Origin: Gammaproteobacteria bacterium
GTDB taxonomy: Bacteria; Pseudomonadota; Gammaproteobacteria; Pseudomonadales; Oleiphilaceae
Assembly: GCA_029268325.1 (NCBI GenBank)
Contig: JAJUGC010000205.1
Span: 1-5,102, forward strand
DNA: 5,102 nucleotides
Direction of reading: 5' to 3'
Position 1 is the first letter of the stretch, and each line of letters begins with the position of its first letter. Below are positions 1 to 3,534 of this stretch, in pieces. Made by a program: the position numbers and the translations under genes. The notes beneath the pieces were generated by a model. It made no database searches and was not told where the DNA came from. It saw only the letters and a program-made list of their open reading frames with translations.

Positions 1-1
1 A

Positions 2-169
2 GGAGTACTTGCAAGGAACAGTGAGCTGGCCCGGCAGGTATGCGCCCTCTGTGCCGAAATTTGCAAGGAATGCGCCGACGAGTGTGCTCGCCATATGCAT
101 GATCATTGCCAGGAATGCGCCCAATTTTGCCGCTTTTGTGCAGAGGAATGTCGAAAAATAGCGGCTTAA
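2..169 (+). CDS. Four-helix-bundle copper-binding Cys-rich protein (Csp/DUF326-like), 3' end only
   Basis: The last 55 codons of a gene whose start lies left of the window; the stop is TAA at 167-169. Ten of the 55 visible residues are cysteine. Numbered from the first visible codon they fall at 14, 17, 21, 24, 28 and again at 36, 39, 43, 46, 50, so two blocks share the identical C-x2-C-x3-C-x2-C-x3-C spacing. That periodicity puts the thiols on one face of two helices, joined by a His-rich turn (His31, 33, 35). This is the pattern of the Csp copper-storage proteins and the DUF326 family, which form four-helix bundles holding Cu(I) by cysteine thiolates; the missing N-terminal half would supply the first two helices. 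Whether it is cytosolic (Csp3-like) or exported (Csp1-like) cannot be told, since the N-terminus is absent. It converges on the catalase-like gene with only 10 bases between stop codons. Family assignment is firm; the bound metal is inferred. Confidence 0.88.
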   Translation, partial: GVLARNSELARQVCALCAEICKECADECARHMHDHCQECAQFCRFCAEECRKIAA

Positions 170-179
170 GTTGAAAACC

Positions 180-965
180 TTAAGGGATTGAATAGGCTTC
201 GTGGGACACAATATGGGCAGCCAGGTTCCTGCCGGCCCAGCTGGCGAGATACGGAAAGTATCTGAGGAACTGCAAAAATCCTTGAGGCCGGATGCCCAGG
301 TAGGCATTGAATGGCGTAAAGAGCAGTTGCTCTTCATCAATTACAACCTCTTCCAATAACTCGATAACGGCGACCGGGTGCCAATTGGGATCACCGGAAA
401 TGGCCACCTCCAGGGCAAAGCGAGCATGCCCGGCGGCCGTTGCATTGCGAATGCGCTCGAACCGGTCATAGCCATCCCCATCGGGCTCCAGAGGCTGAAT
501 GGCAACCTGGCAATTTCTCTGCTCGTCAATGTGGAACAGAGTCATCCCCCAGTAGCGGTTGGACATAAAGGAGTCCCGCTGGGTACGTAAACTGTCCGGC
601 AACAAAGTCCAAAGCTTGCGGGAAGAGGCTGTCAATAAATCCTGGGTACTTTCATGAAAGGTATCTTCTGGTGGATGCGCGCCGAAACGGATTGCAAAAC
701 CCAGGACATCGGGCAGACCCCGATGGGTTCTTCGCCAGACACCGGCAGAAAGCCTAACCAGCGCAGTGCCAGTCAAACGCCGAGCCAATGGTTGAAGTTC
801 GGGTATGGTATCAGAAGACGTAACTTGGGCCAGGAAACAAATGCCTCGGGGGTGGAAAAAGCGGTCGCGCCTGATCAGGCTACCCAAACAAAAAAATGGA
901 GCGATGAGGCCGCCGATGAAAAGACCTGCCCACTCACTCAAGTTCTGCGGATTCGGAACAGTCAT
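180..965 (-). CDS. Membrane-anchored catalase-fold (haem peroxidase-like) protein
   Basis: 261 residues, ATG at 963-965, with AGGAGG four bases upstream. Residues about 9-31 form one hydrophobic segment followed by Arg-Arg, suggesting a membrane anchor. The rest resembles the catalase superfamily. FHPRG at 37-41 sits where catalases have the distal haem His (His38 here). Residues 67-95, containing LVRLSAG and GLPDVLGFAIRFG, match the catalase VRFST and RDVRGFAVKF stretch. Near the C-terminus, FNAYLGIRPQ (219-228) followed by Arg235-x3-Tyr239 parallels the catalase FDP..VPGI.PS region and its R-x3-Y proximal haem ligand. The distal Asn motif (NNxPVFF) is not present; a stretch near 103-111 containing FHESTQDLL is there instead. 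At 261 residues it is about half a classical catalase and shorter than the minimal catalases of about 300. Similar proteins in databases are often left as hypothetical or labelled catalase or phosphodiesterase. Fold fairly likely; activity unproven. It is divergent from the tlpA-dsbG pair. Confidence 0.68.
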   Translation of the reverse strand: MTVPNPQNLSEWAGLFIGGLIAPFFCLGSLIRRDRFFHPRGICFLAQVTSSDTIPELQPLARRLTGTALVRLSAGVWRRTHRGLPDVLGFAIRFGAHPPEDTFHESTQDLLTASSRKLWTLLPDSLRTQRDSFMSNRYWGMTLFHIDEQRNCQVAIQPLEPDGDGYDRFERIRNATAAGHARFALEVAISGDPNWHPVAVIELLEEVVIDEEQLLFTPFNAYLGIRPQGFLQFLRYFPYLASWAGRNLAAHIVSHEAYSIP

Positions 966-969
966 TGAG

Positions 970-975
970 CCTCCT
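970..975 (-). promoter_or_regulatory. Shine-Dalgarno site of the catalase-like gene, possibly masked by a hairpin
   Basis: On the minus strand a perfect AGGAGG lies four bases before the ATG at 965, which fixes that start. The same bases can pair with CTCCT at 982-986 (minus-strand reading) across a six-base loop, with two further pairs beyond a one-base bulge (968-969 with 987-988). The stem would cover the ribosome site. It is short, so any control through it is only a possibility. Confidence 0.6.
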
Positions 976-1047
976 GCTTTAAGGAGCTAGAAACAGACCC
1001 ACCAAACTTAAAGTAATTTGTTAAGAAATAAAAATAGCGATAAAACA

Positions 1048-1075
1048 GTTAGATATAGAAGGATTTTAAAGTCAA
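1048..1075 (-). promoter_or_regulatory. Candidate sigma-70 promoter for the catalase-like gene
   Basis: Reading the minus strand, TTGACT (1070-1075, five of six consensus bases) is followed after 16 bases by TCTAAC (1048-1053, four of six). Transcription would begin near 1041 and give a leader of about 75 bases before the ATG at 965. The position in the AT-rich block and the good -35 box support it, but chance matches are common in such AT-rich sequence. Confidence 0.35.
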
Positions 1076-1290
1076 TTATTATATATCTTGAGTTTTTGGG
1101 GAGAGAGCCAAGGTCCGAAAACCCTATTGCTTTTGAAGGCGTTAACAGAAAGCGCTTCGATTACGTTGCTGTTAAGATTACCTTAAGTTCTGACAAGGAT
1201 AAGGGAACATTTTGTTAGCGACTGTGGTCAATACAGCTTCGGACGTCTTATCGTAAGGAGTGACGTTCAGCATTTTATATAGGGATAATC

Positions 1291-2115
1291 ATGCTTTCGC
1301 TTTCAGCCGGGCCTTTTGCCCTGTCCATCGACCGACTGATCCTCCTGATAGCCTTGGGTGTTGCTCTGGTCGTTGGATGGCTATACGGACGTCGCACCAA
1401 GGTTAGTGTCGAACCCATCATTACGGCCATGGTTTTGTGGGGCTTAGTTGCAGCTCGCGTCGGGTTCGTGCTGCTCTATAGGGCGGAATACGCTCAGAAC
1501 CCTTGGGGCATTTTCGATATACGAGATGGTGGTTTTCTGGTTGAAGCGGGTGTGGCCGTTGCTGCACTGGTTGCTGTCTATAAGGCCTGGCGTCACCCGT
1601 TGGTTCGTCGCCCCCTTACCGGAGCGGTTGCTTCAGGTGCTTTGACATGGATGGCGGTAGCAGGTGCCATCAGCCTAATGGAGCTTAACCGCCCTACTTT
1701 GCCCGCTCAAACGCTCGCTACCCTCGAAGGACAACTTGTAGACCTCACCAGCCTGAGCGGCAAGCCCATGGTCGTCAATCTCTGGGCCACCTGGTGCCCC
1801 CCTTGCATACGGGAAATGCCAGTGCTGGCCGAAGCACAGGCGCAGATGACAGAGGTGGAGTTTGTATTCATCAATCAGGGAGAGGCTGTTGGAGATGTCA
1901 CCCGCTATCTAGAAAAGACACAATTGGAACTGCGTAATGTTTTGCTCGATCCGTCCATGGGAGTGGCGCGGCACCTGGGCTCTCAGGCCATGCCGACCAC
2001 TCTTTTTTATAACGCCGACGGTCAGCTTGTCCGGTCTCATTTAGGAGAGTTGTCCCTGGCCACTCTGAAAAGCAATCTTGATCAGTTGGCCATACATACA
2101 AAGAGTGATCTATGA
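1291..2115 (+). CDS. Lgt-like membrane domain fused to TlpA-type thiol:disulfide oxidoreductase
   Basis: 274 residues in two parts. Residues 1-130 hold about four hydrophobic segments (roughly 10-32, 42-63, 82-97, 111-130). They resemble the start of Lgt, prolipoprotein diacylglyceryl transferase: AGPFALS, then GRR, then ARVGFVLLY (55-63) and RDGGF (78-82) align with the E. coli order. The catalytic His of the Lgt SFHGG motif is replaced, and the later GRLGNFINGE signature is missing, so transferase activity is not expected. Positive residues after segments 1 and 3 (GRRTK; WRHPLVRR) predict N-out, C-out topology, which puts the rest in the periplasm. Residues about 138-270 are a thioredoxin-fold TlpA/ResA-like domain with WCPPC at 168-172 and the cis-Pro loop MPT at 234-236. 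The two active-site cysteines are the only ones in the protein. The start is the first good ATG, with a modest AGGGA site five bases upstream. The stop overlaps the dsbG ATG by four bases, so translation is probably coupled. Expected role: periplasmic disulfide reductase at the inner membrane. Confidence 0.85.
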   Translation: MLSLSAGPFALSIDRLILLIALGVALVVGWLYGRRTKVSVEPIITAMVLWGLVAARVGFVLLYRAEYAQNPWGIFDIRDGGFLVEAGVAVAALVAVYKAWRHPLVRRPLTGAVASGALTWMAVAGAISLMELNRPTLPAQTLATLEGQLVDLTSLSGKPMVVNLWATWCPPCIREMPVLAEAQAQMTEVEFVFINQGEAVGDVTRYLEKTQLELRNVLLDPSMGVARHLGSQAMPTTLFYNADGQLVRSHLGELSLATLKSNLDQLAIHTKSDL

Positions 2116-2894
2116 AAAATATCAAACAGTGCCTGCTGCTGGGCGCACTTTCAGGCAGTTTTTTCATCGCTTCCGCCGCATTCGCAGCCGAACCCCTTCC
2201 AGCCCCAATCAAGTTCCTGGAGTCCGAAGGAGTCCAGATCGTAGGAGAGTTTGAGGCCCCTGGTGGCCTCAAAGGCTATGCGGCGCGGTTTCGGGGAGAT
2301 ACGATGGGCATTTACCTCACGCCGGACGAGAAGCATGCCATTGTCGGCACCTTGATCAATGAGAAAGGAGATCCCGCAGCCCAGGCTGAAATCCAGCGAT
2401 TGGTGGATGCAGCACCTTCACTGATTGATTGGGAAGCCCTGGGCAAGTCCAGCTGGGTGGTGGAAGGAGATAAGAACGCCAAGCGGATTGTCTATGCTTT
2501 CATGGATCCGAACTGTCCATATTGTGCCGTATTTTGGGAAAAGGCCCGGCCCTATCTGAAGCAAAAAGGCGTGCAACTGCGCCACATCATGGTTGGAGTC
2601 TTAGGCCCCACCAGCCTGCCCATTTCCGCCAAGATACTGACTGCAAAAGACCCGGCCAAAGCCCTCGCAGATCACGAGCTGGCTCTGCTGCAACGCAAGG
2701 AAGGATTGTCGGCCGAGGGCAAGGTTCCCGAAAAAGCCCAGCAGGATGTAATAGCCAATTCGCAATTAATGCATAGCAGCCAGATTTTCGGCACACCGGC
2801 CGTGATCTATCAAGACAAGGAAGGGAAGGTTAAAGTGGCTCAAGGTGTGCCAAATGATCAGTTGATGAAAGAGATTTTCTCCGTCACTCCCTAG
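2112..2894 (+). CDS. dsbG: Periplasmic thiol:disulfide interchange protein DsbG
   Basis: 260 residues, close to the 248 of E. coli DsbG. Residues 1-25 or 26 are a signal peptide (Lys-rich start, hydrophobic core, AFA/AE cleavage). The mature N-terminal domain begins LPAPIKFLESEGVQIV and holds FEAPGGLKGY and IYLTPDEKHAI, which match the E. coli DsbG dimerisation and linker region. The thioredoxin-fold domain carries the redox motif Cys135-Pro-Tyr-Cys138, as in E. coli DsbG, and a Thr228-cisPro229 loop; Thr before the cis-proline is typical of DsbG and DsbC. LLVGVxxPxS-like and KDPAKA segments are also kept. DsbG proteins are V-shaped dimers, kept reduced by DsbD in E. coli, that isomerise disulfides and rescue sulfenylated single cysteines. 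The ATG lies inside the stop of the preceding TlpA-like gene (ATGA), so the two are co-translated. DsbC is the main alternative, but the FEAPGGLKGY stretch and overall match favour DsbG. Confidence 0.93.
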   Translation: MKNIKQCLLLGALSGSFFIASAAFAAEPLPAPIKFLESEGVQIVGEFEAPGGLKGYAARFRGDTMGIYLTPDEKHAIVGTLINEKGDPAAQAEIQRLVDAAPSLIDWEALGKSSWVVEGDKNAKRIVYAFMDPNCPYCAVFWEKARPYLKQKGVQLRHIMVGVLGPTSLPISAKILTAKDPAKALADHELALLQRKEGLSAEGKVPEKAQQDVIANSQLMHSSQIFGTPAVIYQDKEGKVKVAQGVPNDQLMKEIFSVTP

Positions 2895-2925
2895 CTATAA
2901 AGCCGACTCAGCAAGAGGACTGCGA

Positions 2926-3117
2926 GTGCAAAGCTTATCACGCAAAACCAAAAGCGCCCTGATCTATGGGGCGCTGGCTATAGCCTTTTACCTGACCTGT
3001 AGTGTGTGCGCCACGGATCGGCCCGACCCTAATGGGGCCGGCTTCGAAACTTTGTCAAACAGCCGGGCAGCCTCAACTTCAGGAGATGGGCTTCATCGAA
3101 CAGGCGGAGGCAGCTAA
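2926..3117 (+). CDS. Doubtful small exported peptide (63 aa)
   Basis: An open frame from GTG, 31 bases after dsbG. AAGAGGA at 2913-2919 is six bases upstream, a fair ribosome site. The product starts with a basic stretch (residues 1-9) and a hydrophobic run (about 11-28), like a signal peptide or single membrane helix, then a Ser/Gly-rich tail with no recognisable motif. There is no good lipobox. Its TAA overlaps the TAG of the convergent gene at 3114-3116 by sharing bases. Against it: GTG start, low-complexity tail, and a terminator-like hairpin inside the supposed signal peptide. It could be the last member of the tlpA-dsbG operon or simply trailer sequence. I do not recognise a family. Confidence 0.35.
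   Translation: MQSLSRKTKSALIYGALAIAFYLTCSVCATDRPDPNGAGFETLSNSRAASTSGDGLHRTGGGS
2953..2989 (+). terminator. Terminator-like hairpin downstream of dsbG
   Basis: AGCGCCC at 2953-2959 pairs perfectly with GGGCGCT at 2969-2975 around a nine-base loop. It is followed by the ten-base palindrome GGCTATAGCC (2976-2985) and then TTTT (2986-2989). A GC-rich stem about 60 bases after the dsbG stop and a short T-run fit a factor-independent terminator, but the T-run is separated from the main stem by the second palindrome and is short. If real, it argues against the small peptide frame that spans it. Confidence 0.3.
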
Positions 3118-3356
3118 GGCTGCTTCTCCAGCCCTCTCCGTTTTTCCAGTATCCAGCGCTCTTCGCTTTCACGGATCAGGAACTCGATTCCAACTCCGGC
3201 ATCTTCTTCCCCCATGATCGCCTCATCCGGGCTGCCGGCTAACGCATCTTCATGACACAGTGTGGCACTGCGTTTGTCGGTAATGATCGATCCGCCGGGG
3301 TGACTACCACGTTGGGCCTTCTTGGCCTGATTCTGCTCTTTTGCTTTCCTGCCCAT
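3114..3356 (-). CDS. Hypothetical small charged protein (80 aa)
   Basis: ATG at 3354-3356 with a perfect AGGAGG (3365-3370) eight bases upstream, the best-placed ribosome site in the window, and codon use like the neighbouring genes. The protein begins with a basic stretch (MGRKAKEQNQAKKAQRG, residues 1-17). A middle part follows with one Cys (Cys34, in ATLCHEDA) and an acidic Asp/Glu patch near 44-53. It ends in a charged, probably helical tail containing ESEERW. No signal peptide, membrane segment, CxxC pair or known motif is visible. It is transcribed divergently from edd, sharing a 178-base leader, and converges on the region after dsbG. I do not recognise the family and assign no function; a small cytosolic protein is all that can be inferred. 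Confidence 0.62.
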   Translation of the reverse strand: MGRKAKEQNQAKKAQRGSHPGGSIITDKRSATLCHEDALAGSPDEAIMGEEDAGVGIEFLIRESEERWILEKRRGLEKQP

Positions 3357-3364
3357 GGTCTCAT

Positions 3365-3370
3365 CCTCCT
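3365..3370 (-). promoter_or_regulatory. Shine-Dalgarno site of the 80-residue hypothetical gene
   Basis: AGGAGG on the minus strand, eight bases before the ATG at 3356. It is the main evidence that this small frame is a gene and that it begins there. Another ATG at 3362-3364 is out of frame and too close to the site. Confidence 0.65.
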
Positions 3371-3437
3371 AACACTGAGATACTTTGCCTATATTAGTGA
3401 AGGATTGGACGAAGAACCGGCCGAGCAATAACCTAGA

Positions 3438-3466
3438 GCCCAGGGGCTTTGCGCCTGGGCCTTGTT
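3438..3466 (+). terminator. GC-rich hairpin in the edd leader, terminator- or attenuator-like
   Basis: GCCCAGG at 3438-3444 pairs with CCTGGGC at 3454-3460. Two inner pairs (3446-3447 with 3451-3452) beyond a G-G mismatch close a three-base TTT loop. CTTGTT follows on the plus side, an imperfect T-run; the minus side has no T-run. No convincing plus-strand gene ends just upstream, so if it terminates anything it would be read-through from the left or transcripts starting in the divergent region ahead of edd. Confidence 0.35.
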
Positions 3467-3475
3467 ATGCCCCGG

Positions 3476-3529
3476 CCTGGTGAAGGCTGAGGACCTAGTG
3501 AAGGCTGAGGACCTAGTGAAGGCTGAGGA
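3476..3529 (+). repeat. Three tandem 18-bp repeats upstream of and into the edd ribosome site
   Basis: Unit CCTAGTGAAGGCTGAGGA. Copies lie at 3476-3493 (one mismatch, CCTGG), 3494-3511 and 3512-3529; the last two are identical. Each unit ends in the Shine-Dalgarno-like TGAGGA, and the third copy's end is the actual edd site. The unit is a multiple of three bases and brings a TGA in the edd frame (for example 3517-3519), so the repeats are not part of Edd. In another frame they read as the hexapeptide LVKAED repeated. A diverged relative, TAGTGAAGGATTGGAC, lies at 3395-3410. Confidence 0.9.
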
Positions 3530-3530
3530 G
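3525..3530 (+). promoter_or_regulatory. edd Shine-Dalgarno site
   Basis: GAGGAG lies four bases before the ATG at 3535. Its first five bases are the end of the third 18-bp repeat. With the in-frame TGA at 3517-3519, it fixes the edd start. No HexR-like TTGT-N7/8-ACAA site is visible in the 178-base leader. Confidence 0.75.
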
Positions 3531-3534
3531 AAGC

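Larger units (their letters stand above)
966..1290. other. Divergent intergenic region with AT-rich core
   Basis: About 325 bases between the starts of the catalase-like gene and the tlpA-like gene. Roughly 1005-1095 is strikingly AT-rich compared with all flanking genes, with A- and T-runs and TATA-like stretches around 1077-1087; GC rises again toward 1200. The only open frame across it (1018-1218) would begin at TTG, has no ribosome site and is not convincing. A candidate minus-strand promoter is listed separately. For the plus direction, TTGTTA at 1018-1023 and TAAAAC at 1041-1046 with a 17-base spacer is a weak match and lies far from the gene; nothing better is visible nearer the start at 1291. 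No tRNA, repeat array or obvious operator palindrome is seen. Confidence 0.6.

Noticed and set aside
165..184. CTTAAG repeated at 165-170 and 179-184 around both stop codons of the convergent genes, a possible two-way terminator
   Set aside because: The stem is only six mostly A-T pairs with no T-run; CTTAAG is its own palindrome, so the inverted repeat is expected once it occurs twice.
1018..1218. 66-codon open frame on the plus strand in the AT-rich intergenic region
   Set aside because: It starts at TTG, has no ribosome site, falls in AT-rich sequence with an unconvincing composition, and resembles no family.
3002..3217. Plus-strand frame continuing past the small peptide after dsbG, which would suggest a frameshifted longer gene
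   Set aside because: No recognisable protein results, and most of it is antisense to the better supported 80-residue gene at 3114-3356.
3467..3490. Seven-codon ATG frame (MPRPGEG) in the edd leader as a leader peptide
   Set aside because: There is no ribosome site in front of it, and it lacks any run of codons that would suggest translational attenuation.
3357..3534. HexR or other operator for edd
   Set aside because: No TTGT-N7/8-ACAA or other clear palindrome was found apart from the GC-rich hairpin, which looks like an RNA structure.
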